Source of the DNA: Mycolicibacterium rhodesiae JS60
GTDB taxonomy: Bacteria; Actinomycetota; Actinomycetes; Mycobacteriales; Mycobacteriaceae
Length of the DNA stretch: 64,000 bases
Assembly: GCA_000230935.2 (NCBI GenBank)
Contig: AGIQ01000002.1
Span: 1,426,001-1,490,000, forward strand
Direction: 5' to 3'
Below, piece by piece: positions 35,956 through 44,806 of the stretch (the first letter of the stretch is position 1; each line of letters starts with the position of its first letter). The position numbers and the translations under genes were made by a program. The notes beneath the pieces were generated by a model, which worked only from the letters and a program-made list of their open reading frames with translations, did no database searches and was not told where the DNA came from.

Positions 35956-38139
35956 ATGGGGCAGCAGGGTCGCTACATCGGTCGGGTCGGGGCGTTGGCC
36001 GTGGCTCTCGGCATCGGCGGGTTCCTCGCCGCGTTGCCGGCTGTCGCGGACGCGGACACCGGGGCCGGGAATTCGGGGAAGACGACGTCGTCTGCCGGCA
36101 AACCGGCTCCCCGGAACGCGGCGAAGGCGGGTCCCCGCACCCCGAAGCCGGCGCCGGCGGCGTCCGTCAAGCCCGGCGTGGTCTCGGCCGCAAGCCGGGC
36201 ACCACTGGACCGGCTGGGTTCGGGTGGCCCCCTGGCCCCGGTGACCGAGTCGCTGTCGTGGGCCGCGCTTGCGGTGACCAGACGGGAACGGCTCGCCACG
36301 TCGGCACGGTTGATCGACACCGTCCCTAGCCGTGGAATAGTCAGCAGCACAACCGCTTTGGTGCCCAGCGCCAGCGATACCGGGGACGCGCCGCTGGCGG
36401 CCGGAGCCACCGCAAGCCCCGCCCTCAACACCGCGGTCCGCAACTTCATCGACACCCATCTACCGGGATGGACGTCGATTGCCGACGAATTGGCGCCGAT
36501 CGTCGCCGACGGCATTGCGGACCTGCTGAGCAACGGCGCGGTGAGCGCCGAGGTCCAGCGGCTTGTCACGAATACCGCCATCCGCCAATTCGTTTCGACG
36601 AAGATCTCGACGGCACTGACGTACTACCTCGGCGTGCCCTCGTCGGTCGGCACGGTCGTCGGCAACGCCGCAGTCAACCTGGCCACCACCGTGTTGGGCA
36701 ATGCCGGCGTGCAAAGCGCACTCGACGTGCTCGCCAACGCGGTGCGCCCGGACTCCGCCCAAAACACGGCGATCGCGGCGGCCCTGGAGGCCGGTGACAC
36801 TGCGCCGCTGGCCTCCTACCTCAAATCGGTCGTGGCGAACTCCACCGACGAGATCGCCACCTTCCTGAGCACCCCGGCCTTCGGGGCCGCGCTGGCTGCC
36901 GGTGCGTCGCAAGCGGTCATCGACCTGACCTCCGGTCCGGCCGTGCCGACCTGGCTCGGCGACCTCGCCGGGGGCTGGGTGTCGCAGGCGCTGGGCGGCG
37001 GCGCCGCAGCCGAGGGTCTGGGCAACGCGGTCGGCAATGCGGTACAGGGCTTGCTGAGCAACACGAACGCGATGCAGGGCCTGGCCACGGTGGCCGGTGC
37101 GGCGGTCACGAACATCCTGGGATCGCCGGGCGTGCCCGCCGCCCTGGCCGACTTCGTCACCCAGTTCGGCAGCAGCTACCTGGCGGGCACCGACTGGATC
37201 GACGCTCTGGACCTGGCATGGCAAGGGCTGGTGTCGAATTCGGCGTTCCTGTCGTCCCTGGCGCCGGCGACGGGCAGCGCGGTGTACTCGCTGGCCACCA
37301 ACGCCGGCGTGGTCGCGGCACTGGGTTCGACCGTCACCGGGCTGGTCAACAACATCGCCGGCAATGCCGCCGTCCGGGCCCTCATCGGCGAGCTGCTCGG
37401 GCCCGAGTACGGCCCGACTCTGGTGAGCACCCTGGCCGACCCGACGTCCGCGGCGCAGCTGGCCGCGACCGCGGGCGCGGTGGTGACCGGCTTCCTCAGC
37501 CAGGCGGGGGTGGCCGCGGCGCTGTCGACTGCGGCCGAAGATCTGGTCGCCGCGCTGCTGGCCGGCGGATCGCTGAGCGACGGCGTGCTGACGGCCTTCG
37601 GGTCGTTGCAGGCCGACGCCGCGGTCGTGGCCGCCTTCAACGCCACCGTCCCGGATGCGCTGAAGGGGGTCCTGAAGGCTCCCGCGGTGCGGGGCGTGAT
37701 CAGCGAAGTGGCCCAAGGTGTGGTCGCCGATCTTCTGGACAAGACGCCGCTCAATTTCGTCGCGACGAGCGGGGTGACCAAGGCCGCGGTCGACGCCCTG
37801 GTGTCCAATCCGGCCGCGCAGAACCTGATCGGCGACCTCGCCGGCGAGATCCTCGACGGAACCCCGCCGGAGGACTTGGTAAACACAGTCATTGCGGAGG
37901 TCGTGAAGAGCCCGGCGCTGCAGATTGCGCTCGGCCAGGCTTTGGGGCAGGGATTCGGCGCGCTGCTCGGTGACAATCCGATCGGCTACGCCATCGGCCA
38001 GCTGGCCGGAGTGGGCACGGCGGCGTTCTTGCTGTTCGCCTTCGGCGCAGCGAACCTCTTCGGGCTGACCGGCGGCTTGACGGCATCCGCGGTACCGAGC
38101 GGCAGCTCCTATCTCCTTATTCCGGCGTCGGTCGCTTGA
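35956..38139 (+). CDS. Secreted Ala/Val-rich helical protein, paralogue 2
   Basis: A 727-residue exported protein. Its signal segment IGRVGALAVALGIGGFLAA and the SGKTTSSAGK linker match paralogue 1, and the helical body uses the same type of repeats (TVLGNAGVQSALDVLANAV; LQIALGQALGQGFGALLG; PIGYAIGQ). The C-termini differ in detail but share the xIGYxxGQ element. A duplication followed by divergence, later separated by the DUF2855 gene, explains the arrangement. Function unknown. Confidence 0.82.
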   Translation: MGQQGRYIGRVGALAVALGIGGFLAALPAVADADTGAGNSGKTTSSAGKPAPRNAAKAGPRTPKPAPAASVKPGVVSAASRAPLDRLGSGGPLAPVTESLSWAALAVTRRERLATSARLIDTVPSRGIVSSTTALVPSASDTGDAPLAAGATASPALNTAVRNFIDTHLPGWTSIADELAPIVADGIADLLSNGAVSAEVQRLVTNTAIRQFVSTKISTALTYYLGVPSSVGTVVGNAAVNLATTVLGNAGVQSALDVLANAVRPDSAQNTAIAAALEAGDTAPLASYLKSVVANSTDEIATFLSTPAFGAALAAGASQAVIDLTSGPAVPTWLGDLAGGWVSQALGGGAAAEGLGNAVGNAVQGLLSNTNAMQGLATVAGAAVTNILGSPGVPAALADFVTQFGSSYLAGTDWIDALDLAWQGLVSNSAFLSSLAPATGSAVYSLATNAGVVAALGSTVTGLVNNIAGNAAVRALIGELLGPEYGPTLVSTLADPTSAAQLAATAGAVVTGFLSQAGVAAALSTAAEDLVAALLAGGSLSDGVLTAFGSLQADAAVVAAFNATVPDALKGVLKAPAVRGVISEVAQGVVADLLDKTPLNFVATSGVTKAAVDALVSNPAAQNLIGDLAGEILDGTPPEDLVNTVIAEVVKSPALQIALGQALGQGFGALLGDNPIGYAIGQLAGVGTAAFLLFAFGAANLFGLTGGLTASAVPSGSSYLLIPASVA

Positions 38140-38205
38140 CAGGCAGCCATACTGGACGTCCAGCAAATTGATCAGTCGTGATCTTGCTCTGAGGGGAGAG
38201 GCATC

Positions 38206-39666
38206 ATGATCACCACCGCAAAGTCTCGTTCTACCGTCGCCGGCGTTCTGGTGGCCGGTGCCGCCGCCAGCAGCGTGCTCGCTGCGGCCGCGTTGGGGTC
38301 AGCGCCTTCGGCCAATGCCAGCTGCGCGTCGTTCTTCGGTCTGGGGAACAGCGCTGATTGCAGCAGCACCCCGCTGAGCATCGCGATCGCGCTCGGCAGC
38401 GGCGCGACCGCTCACGCCACCGGCCTGTTGGGTGGCGCCTTCGCGGTGGGGACCAATTCCGCCGCCACCACCGGCGACGCGTTCACCCTCGCCACGGCTC
38501 TCGGCGACGGGTCGGTCGCGACCGCCAACGGCTTGTTCGGTATCGCCACGCAGCTCGGGCCGAATGGCTCTGCGATCACCGAGGGTTCGGGTCTGCTGGC
38601 CAACCCCGGCTTCAACATTGCGCTGAATGTCTCGGCGCTCGGCGCGCCGACCAACAGCAGCACCGTCACCGCCGGTGGTACCGGCGCGGCCGGCAACATC
38701 GCCCTGAACCTCTTCGGCCGGGGGACGGCCAACGATCCGGGCAGCATGGTGGTGACCTCGCACGGGTTGCTCAACATCGCGTCGAATTGGGGCGGCCACG
38801 ACAACGTCATCGAGGCGGGTGATGCCGCGACAAGCTCGCTGCTCAACCTGACCACGAATCTCTTTGGCAGTAATACCAACGTCACGGCGGAAGGCGGCAT
38901 CTTCAACTGGGCGACGAACCTCCTCGGTGACAACAACACGGTCGCCACCAATGGCAGCCTGGTGAACACCGCGAGCAATCTGCTCGGCAGCAATAACACC
39001 GTCACCACGAACGGTGGCTATGCGAACTGGGCCCGCAACATTCTCGGCAATGGCAACACCGTGACGATCACCGGCGGCTACTCCAACGCGGTCCGAAACC
39101 TGTTCGGCGGCGGCAATACCGTGACAATAACGGGCGGTGCCTACGGAAGCACCGCGCAGAACTGGTTCGGCACCAACAACGCCGTGACCGTCGTGTCCGG
39201 CATCTACAGCTCGGCCAGTAACTTCTTGGGCGGCAACGGCAACACACTCTCGTCGACGACCGGATACCAGAACTCGGTGGTGAACCTGATCGGCAGCAAC
39301 AACACGCTGAACGCCGGTGGCGCTGGGAGTAACTGGAACCTGACCTTCAATTCGTTGGGCAGCAATAACCAGGTGTCGTCGGGCGGTGCCGGTGGCAACT
39401 TCACCGCCGGGTTCAACGTCCTCGGCGGAACCAACACCGTGAGCGCAGGGCCGGGACCGCTGGCGCTGGCCGGAACGATCTTCAATGACGGTGCAACTGT
39501 TACCAAGACGGGCCCCGGCATCGCGATCAACAACTTCCGCATCGGTGGGGCGCAGGCGACGGCCGGCACGAGCAGCAAGGCGCCCGCCAAGAGTGGCGCA
39601 GCTGGCAAATCAGGCGAGAGCGGAAAGAAGACAGGGACCGCGGGAAGCAAGCGCGGCAACCGCTAA
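38206..39666 (+). CDS. Secreted repeat protein with beta-helix-like NNTVT repeats
   Basis: A 486-residue exported protein. A signal peptide ends at SANASCASF. From about residue 205 to 405 there are roughly ten imperfect repeats of about 20 residues with the pattern N-L-hydrophobic-G-x-N-N-T-V-T-x-x-G-G-Y (for example NLLGSNNTVTTNGGYANWAR). Such short Asn/Gly/Thr repeats fit a right-handed beta-solenoid. The C-terminus is a Lys/Ser/Gly-rich tail (SGAAGKSGESGKKTG). It resembles PGRS/MPTR proteins in composition only; no PE or PPE domain is present. Surface display is inferred. Confidence 0.85.
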   Translation: MITTAKSRSTVAGVLVAGAAASSVLAAAALGSAPSANASCASFFGLGNSADCSSTPLSIAIALGSGATAHATGLLGGAFAVGTNSAATTGDAFTLATALGDGSVATANGLFGIATQLGPNGSAITEGSGLLANPGFNIALNVSALGAPTNSSTVTAGGTGAAGNIALNLFGRGTANDPGSMVVTSHGLLNIASNWGGHDNVIEAGDAATSSLLNLTTNLFGSNTNVTAEGGIFNWATNLLGDNNTVATNGSLVNTASNLLGSNNTVTTNGGYANWARNILGNGNTVTITGGYSNAVRNLFGGGNTVTITGGAYGSTAQNWFGTNNAVTVVSGIYSSASNFLGGNGNTLSSTTGYQNSVVNLIGSNNTLNAGGAGSNWNLTFNSLGSNNQVSSGGAGGNFTAGFNVLGGTNTVSAGPGPLALAGTIFNDGATVTKTGPGIAINNFRIGGAQATAGTSSKAPAKSGAAGKSGESGKKTGTAGSKRGNR

Positions 39667-39721
39667 GGTTCTGTGCCCGCCTCATAGCGACAACTGACTG
39701 GAACCAGCGCGGTTCCCGAAA

Positions 39722-39768
39722 TTGAAGTGACGCAGAGAAAGTGCGAGAGCACCTCTGCGTCACTTCAA
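39722..39768. terminator. Bidirectional terminator
   Basis: TTGAAGTGACGCAGAG (39722-39737) pairs perfectly with CTCTGCGTCACTTCAA (39753-39768) around a 15-base loop; pairing extends outward with one mismatch. It separates the repeat-protein gene from the convergent haemophore gene. Confidence 0.8.
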
Positions 39769-39792
39769 ATTTCGCGGCGGGAACCGCTGCCC

Positions 39793-40143
39793 TTAGCCCA
39801 TCGGCCCCATGTCTTCGGGCATCGGCGCGTCGCAACGAGCCCGGAAGTCCGCCGCAGGCTGCCGCACGGCCTTGATCTGATCCCGGACATCAGGATTGGC
39901 CTGCAGATAGTCGGAGACCGCGGTGCGCATCTCGTCGCGCGACATGCCCTTGAGACCGGTGAAGAAGGCGTTCACGTCGGGATGGGTGAACAGATACACC
40001 GACATGCCGGCGTTGACGCCGGACAGGACCTGGGTGAGGTCGCCTGCCGTGCAGTTGGGTTCGTCGGCGACGGCGGTTGCCGTACTGCCGAGCAGGGCCG
40101 CGCTCGCGATGATGCTGGCGCCGATCAGGTTTCGGAACGACAT
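39793..40143 (-). CDS. Haemophore-family secreted haem-binding protein
   Basis: A 116-residue exported protein. The signal peptide (IIASAALLGSTATAVADEP) is followed by a Cys-containing helical domain: NCTAGDLTQVLSGVNAGMSV, LFTHPDVNAFFTGLKGM, and a second Cys in RARCDAP. This is the pattern of the mycobacterial haemophore domain (Rv0203-like), in which the YLFTHPDVN region takes part in haem binding. AAGGAG precedes the ATG. Likely role: extracellular haem capture or storage. Confidence 0.82.
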   Translation of the reverse strand: MSFRNLIGASIIASAALLGSTATAVADEPNCTAGDLTQVLSGVNAGMSVYLFTHPDVNAFFTGLKGMSRDEMRTAVSDYLQANPDVRDQIKAVRQPAADFRARCDAPMPEDMGPMG

Positions 40144-40181
40144 TCGACTGCTCCTTATCGAAGGTACTGGTGGACAGGCGC

Positions 40182-40490
40182 TTAGCGCGGACCGACGCCC
40201 GGTCGGCCCGGTCGGATGGGCGGGGAGGGCGGACGTACTGGCGGCCGGGGGTTGAGGTCGATGTCGACGCCCCACATGTCGTCGCAATACCAGGGATCGG
40301 CGCAATAGCCGGGATAGGCGGGCCCGGCGATCGGTGCAGTGGGTCCACCGCCGCGCACTTCGCCTTGCGCGCATACGGTTGCCGCACCGGCGCTGGTGCA
40401 ATCCGCGGCCGCCGGTGTCGCGGTAAAGAGGCTGCTCGGCACCAGCGTGGCGATGACGCCGAGCGTGATGTGCCATCTATTTCTTCGCAC
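40182..40490 (-). CDS. Small secreted proline-rich protein
   Basis: A 102-residue exported protein with an N-terminal signal (ITLGVIATLVPSSLFTATPAAADC), several cysteines (DCTS, TVCAQGE, GYCADPWYC) and a Pro/Arg-rich tail (RPPVRPPSPPIRPGRPG). It resembles small exported mycobacterial proteins of unknown function and is followed 38 bp later by the haemophore gene. It overlaps the end of the truncated TPR gene. Confidence 0.7.
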   Translation of the reverse strand: MRRNRWHITLGVIATLVPSSLFTATPAAADCTSAGAATVCAQGEVRGGGPTAPIAGPAYPGYCADPWYCDDMWGVDIDLNPRPPVRPPSPPIRPGRPGVGPR

Positions 40491-41418
40491 TGCATCCCCC
40501 GATCAGACGCCGCCACGGTATTGAGTTGTGCGTGACCACGAACCTACTATTCGTGCAGCCTAGTACCCGAAACGCCGAATAGCGCTTGGCGGTGCCGGGG
40601 AAGTCGCCGAGGGCGGCGATGGCGTCGGTGAGGCGCTGCTCGACTTCGGCGAAGGTCTGGGTGGCGCAGTGCAGGTCCATCTTGTGGACCTCGCAGGTGG
40701 TGCCGTACCAGGAGGAGTTGACCTGCGGGCCTCTGCGCCAGACCTCCATGGCTTCGAACCAGGACTTCATGCGGGCGAGGTCGGCCAGGCGGTGGCATTC
40801 GTGGATGACGGCGCAGTAGATGTCGCCGGCCCAGTCGACGGGGACCTGGTCGGCGAGGACGGGCATCATCGCCTCGTCGAGTTGGGCGAAGGCCTCGCTG
40901 GTGCGGGCAAACGGCAGCATGGTGACGCCGCTGGCCGTCGAGCACAGGGCGTTGAAGCCGGGATCGTTGAGTCTGGTGGTGACTTCCTGGAGTTGCTCGG
41001 CGAGGTCCTTGGCGACGTCGTTGCGGGCTTCGTCGATGGCGACGAGGGAGTCGACGTAGAGCAGGTAGGCCAGGATTCGGTCGTCGGGCTGTTTGTCGTG
41101 CAGGCGGCGGGCGCGGTTGATCCAGACGCGGGTGATGGTGAGGTCGCCGCCGTTGAACCACTGCAGGGCGACCTCGACGGCCTTCATGGCGGCGCCGGGG
41201 ACGTCGTTGGCGGCGTTGAGGCGGTTGAAGGCCTGCTCAGAGAGCTGCATGGAGTGCCGGCCGTGGCCGAGGCGCCAGGCGGCGAGGCCGTAGGAGGACA
41301 GGTCGTCGGTGGTGAGTTCGTCTGTTTCCTGGGCTGCGGTGAAGTGGTCGTAGGCAGCGTGCCAGTCGCCTTCTGAGTAGGCGGTGCGCGCGGCTTCGAG
41401 GTGGTCGTCGGCAGCCAT
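40477..41418 (-). pseudogene. TPR-type regulator, apparently truncated at the C-terminus
   Basis: An ORF of 313 codons from ATG 41418 (MAADDHLEAARTAYSEGDW). It encodes TPR-like helical repeats (AAYDHFTAAQETDEL, YGLAAWRLGHGRHSMQLSEQA) of the kind found N-terminal to the LuxR-type HTH in actinobacterial regulators. After DFPGTAKRYSAF the sequence changes to a short unrelated tail (RFVVTHNSIPWRRLIGG) and no HTH follows. This suggests a deletion that joined the repeat region to foreign sequence near 40580. It could also be a shorter intact TPR protein. Confidence 0.6.
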
Positions 41419-41575
41419 GGTGATCGGGGCTAACGGTAGTCGAGGTCGTGACGATGTAGAGGCTGAACAGTGCGGGTTTTCGGTGGTCCTTGTGCTGCTG
41501 CAAAGTCTCGTGCTGCGGGTTTCCGGGTTGTCTGCATACTGTTGGCAACCGTCGACTGTTGCGAAGGGGTTGTTC

Positions 41576-41989
41576 ATGCGCGCTGGGCTTGTCGCCGCGG
41601 TGGTGTGCGGGCTGGCTGTGGGCATGGCCCCGGCCGCTCACGCTTCCGACGATCTGATGAGCGGCACCTTCGAGGTGCGGGGCCCGAACACGGTGCTGGA
41701 CACCTGGACGATCTCGAACCTGTGCAATGTGATCGAGGTGGGGTGTCTGGCCAACGTGAGCTCGCCGCTGATCGAGGGGAAAGCGGTCTTTCAGGGTGCG
41801 CACACCTGGGCGATGAAGATCATGGGTGAGGTGCCGGTGTGCCCGGACAAGTCCAAGACGAAGGGCGCGATGGTGTTCACCTGGAACTCGCAGACGTTGG
41901 CGGGTCAGCTGATGGAGATTCAGCAGGGGAACTGCCAGATGAGCCGACGGGGGCAGACGCAGATTCCGATTACGTTGGTGCCTGCGTAG
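41576..41989 (+). CDS. Small secreted protein
   Basis: A 137-residue exported protein: MRAGLVAAVVCGLAVGMAPAAHA is a Sec signal, and the mature part has a beta-rich core (GTFEVRGPNTVLDTWTI, GKAVFQGAHTWAMKI) with four cysteines (NLCNVIEVGC, VPVC, GNCQM). It resembles small exported mycobacterial proteins of unknown function. ATG 41576 is chosen because the signal peptide begins there. Its 3' end overlaps the convergent HEPN-like gene by 20 bp. Confidence 0.75.
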   Translation: MRAGLVAAVVCGLAVGMAPAAHASDDLMSGTFEVRGPNTVLDTWTISNLCNVIEVGCLANVSSPLIEGKAVFQGAHTWAMKIMGEVPVCPDKSKTKGAMVFTWNSQTLAGQLMEIQQGNCQMSRRGQTQIPITLVPA

Positions 41990-42368
41990 GGGATTGGGGC
42001 GGGGGCGCCGTGGCACACAACTCGCGCACCTGCTGAACCAGGTATCTGACTTCTGTTGCGGACGGCTGGAGTTCATAAGCATGGTGATGCACGGCGCGGC
42101 TCAGGCCGTGCCAAACGCGTTTCGCGCACTCACCGATATCGATGCCTTGAAAAGCGCCTAAGACAACGAGTTTCGAGCTCGTTGTCGGATCGAAGCGCCT
42201 GGCCTGGGTATGCGCGGCCGACACCCATGTCGCGCTCTGCTGGTTTAGCCAATCTTCGAATGCGCACCGGGCAAGCAAGGCGGCAGTCCGTGCGCTACGA
42301 GTTCCAAGGTCAATTGATCCGTCCAACACCTCATCGGCGAAGTCGAGCAACGCCGTTCGGTCAGTCAT
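41970..42368 (-). CDS. Small HEPN-like protein paired with an SMC-type ATPase
   Basis: A 132-residue all-helical protein. LLARCAFEDWLNQQSATW is followed by AKRVWHGLSRAVHHHAYEL. Arg91 and His96 form an R-x4-H motif next to a last helix (VRYLVQQVREL), the arrangement of HEPN RNase domains. The start overlaps the stop of the ATPase gene (ATGA), so the two are made together and probably form one system. I infer an RNase effector or its regulator for anti-phage defence. No database family is claimed. Confidence 0.65.
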   Translation of the reverse strand: MTDRTALLDFADEVLDGSIDLGTRSARTAALLARCAFEDWLNQQSATWVSAAHTQARRFDPTTSSKLVVLGAFQGIDIGECAKRVWHGLSRAVHHHAYELQPSATEVRYLVQQVRELCATAPPPQSPTQAPT

Positions 42369-44806
42369 TGGGCCATCGCCCTAAGGTCGTCGACGGCCTG
42401 CCGGGTGGCCTTGACTGCCGCCCTAAAATCGTGGACACCCGCGTGAATTCCCTTGGTTGCTACCAGCATCGCTGCCTTGCGCGCCGACCCTCCGCCAATC
42501 CACTTCTCGATTGCTGAATCGTCGTTGGCATCGACAGCAATTGTGACTCTTCTTCTCGTGTTTCGCGCATGCTCCCATGCGGCCTCCACATCTTCGCGAC
42601 ACTGCCCCTGCGCCAATGCCCTCGAAGCAAATACGTCCCAGGCTGTGGCTTCGAAGGCCTCGCGACACAACACCGGAATCGCCGCCTTCTTGATGGCATC
42701 TGGGACCGCTGCGTCAGCGGCGATCGCGTATGCATCGTCGAGCAACCGCGCCGCGGGCCGAGTCGATTCGCTGACCGCAACAGCGGAATTCGGTGCACGG
42801 GTGACCTCGATGATCCGAGCTGGCGCACGGGATCGCCGGATAGCTGCCGGTAGGCGGTCGTCATGAGTCAGCACGATGATCTGCCGGTCCTTTGCCAGGT
42901 CCGTTAGCACTTGCAGGAAGCCGTCGATCTTCGACGGGTCCATTGCCTGGATCGGATCATCGAGGACGAGGAAGCGAAACGGGCTTTCCAGCGACGTCGC
43001 GCGCGGGATGAAGATCGCCAACGCTAGTGCCTGTAGTTCGCCTTGGCTCATCACGCCAAAAGCCTCGGCTTCCGAGCCGTCGACAGCGGCCTCCAGCACG
43101 ACGCGGCGGCTGGTCTTCTGGCCCTCAAGCCGGATCGCGCCTAGGGCGACATTGCTTTCTTGGCGAAGTGCCTCCCAAATTTTCGTCGCCTGCTGAGCCA
43201 ATGGCGCCATGCGCTGGTTGCGCAGCTGCCCGGCATTTTTTTGCAACCACTTCAATGCCTCAGACGCGACCTTGAGTTTCGGTTCGGCTTCGCCGGCTAA
43301 CTCTGCTTTGCGTACCCATTCCGCTAATTCCATCGCGACGGGTCCCCAGGCCTCCTCGCGCGCTTTGATCAGATTCGTGGCCTCCTGGCGCACTGCGGCG
43401 TAGGCGTGCTCGAGTTCGGGCAGCGTGGCTTCGACATGGTCGGCCAGGGCGAGGTCGTCGTCGATCGGCAATTCCGCAAATCGTTCGCGTGCGATACTTG
43501 CGGCCGCCAAGGTGGTCAGCTCAGCCTCAGCGAGTGGAGGTCGCGGGACCGATCGCGCAATCTCCACAAGCGTCGAGCGCGCATGTTGGGTGGCCGATCG
43601 AGCGGCTGCCAAGTTGGTTGCGGTGGTCTGGTCTTGTTCCAACGCCGCGCGGGCTGCGACGGCCCATTCTTCGTTAAGTGTGCCTTTGCTGCACACGGGG
43701 CACTGCTGGTCGCCGTGGTTTTCGTGAAACGCCAGGCTCATCTCGAGCAGTCGGCTACGGTCCGCGGCCAGCACGTCAGATCGCTTGATCTCTTCGCGTT
43801 CGCTCTTCGCAGCGGATCGCATGGCGACGCACTTGTCCCTCACCTCGTCGGCGGTCGGACACGTCAGTCGTTGCGCTTGCTGCCATGCCGGGGGAACAGC
43901 GGACGCGGCACCGTCGGTGATCAGTGGACGTACTGCTTCAACCTTGGGCTTCGTTCTTGTGACTTGGGCCAGGGCCGCCGCAGCGCGCGGGTCGCTGTGC
44001 CCTTCGAGTCGGGGCTTGAGGGCCTCCTTTGCTTTCTTGGCGTCGACAGCGGGCTGCTTAAGTGCTTTAACTTGGTCGTCCAGGACCGCCAAGGCGTCGG
44101 TCAGCTGCTCGAGGCCAAGCAGTTTGTAGAGCTGATCGTGGAAATCGCTTGGGCGACCCTCCAGAATCTGACCGAGTTCGTCGTAGCTGAGTAGCGGCCG
44201 GTACATCTCCAACGCGGCACTCCAGCCCAAGACGCTGATGGATTCCTGCGCTTGGCCGTTGCGTTGCACCCAGGTCTTCATGTCTTCGACGACCACATCG
44301 GTGCCAGGCCCCCAGTCGACACCGATTGTCGTTGTGCCTGAGCCTTCTTCGGCAATGCCGATACGGATCTCGGCTGGCTCGCCCGCGTGGAGGTTGCGCC
44401 AGTTTCGAGACCACACTTGGCCCTTGGCGTTCCACCTCGAGTTCTTGCCAGTGAGCGCCACCTCGAGTGCTTCTGCGAGCGTCGACTTTCCTGAGCCGTT
44501 ACGGCCAGCGATGACGATGAGGCCGGGGCCGGGCTGAAGAGGCACCGACATCTTGGGACCGATGCCTCGGAAGCCCTGCACGCTGATCGATCTGAGGTAG
44601 GCCCCGGCAGGCGGGGTGCCTTCCACATCGGCGCTCGTTGTCAGCGGTGCAACGAGTTGTGGCCGAATGCTGCTCTGCCCGAGGACTTCGGATAGGTCTT
44701 CGGGCGCTTCGAGCGCCGCGAGAATGACCAACCGCGCCTGCTCGCTTAATGAGTGATCGTCGTCTGCTTGCCGCAGTATGTCGTGCCGTAATTGATCATT
44801 GCCCAT
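42365..44806 (-). CDS. SMC/Rad50-like AAA ATPase with zinc hook (defence-type)
   Basis: An 813-residue ABC-type ATPase of the RecF/SMC/Rad50 group. Walker A is AGRNGSGKSTL (about 101-111); a central coiled region contains a CPVC zinc hook (369-372); the ABC signature is MSQGELQALAL; Walker B is FLVLDDPIQAMDP; the H-loop is IVLTHDD. The C-terminal 120 residues (CREAFEATAWDVF ... KGIHAGVHDFRAAV) look helical and similar in pattern to the small HEPN partner. Related architectures occur in RloC and Lamassu defence systems. It is coupled to the downstream HEPN-like gene. Exact system unknown. Confidence 0.82.
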   Translation of the reverse strand: MGNDQLRHDILRQADDDHSLSEQARLVILAALEAPEDLSEVLGQSSIRPQLVAPLTTSADVEGTPPAGAYLRSISVQGFRGIGPKMSVPLQPGPGLIVIAGRNGSGKSTLAEALEVALTGKNSRWNAKGQVWSRNWRNLHAGEPAEIRIGIAEEGSGTTTIGVDWGPGTDVVVEDMKTWVQRNGQAQESISVLGWSAALEMYRPLLSYDELGQILEGRPSDFHDQLYKLLGLEQLTDALAVLDDQVKALKQPAVDAKKAKEALKPRLEGHSDPRAAAALAQVTRTKPKVEAVRPLITDGAASAVPPAWQQAQRLTCPTADEVRDKCVAMRSAAKSEREEIKRSDVLAADRSRLLEMSLAFHENHGDQQCPVCSKGTLNEEWAVAARAALEQDQTTATNLAAARSATQHARSTLVEIARSVPRPPLAEAELTTLAAASIARERFAELPIDDDLALADHVEATLPELEHAYAAVRQEATNLIKAREEAWGPVAMELAEWVRKAELAGEAEPKLKVASEALKWLQKNAGQLRNQRMAPLAQQATKIWEALRQESNVALGAIRLEGQKTSRRVVLEAAVDGSEAEAFGVMSQGELQALALAIFIPRATSLESPFRFLVLDDPIQAMDPSKIDGFLQVLTDLAKDRQIIVLTHDDRLPAAIRRSRAPARIIEVTRAPNSAVAVSESTRPAARLLDDAYAIAADAAVPDAIKKAAIPVLCREAFEATAWDVFASRALAQGQCREDVEAAWEHARNTRRRVTIAVDANDDSAIEKWIGGGSARKAAMLVATKGIHAGVHDFRAAVKATRQAVDDLRAMAQ

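Noticed and set aside
38299..39008. Long open frames on the minus strand inside the repeat-protein gene
   Set aside because: These are by-products of GC-rich repeat codons; the plus frame has a signal peptide, Shine-Dalgarno and coherent repeats.
38206..39666. PE_PGRS protein or CRISPR-like repeat array
   Set aside because: There is no PE domain. The repeats are degenerate coding repeats of about 60 bp without constant direct repeats and spacers.
42056..42517. Plus-strand ORF across the HEPN-like gene
   Set aside because: Its product is Arg-rich with no motif and is the shadow of the minus-strand pair.
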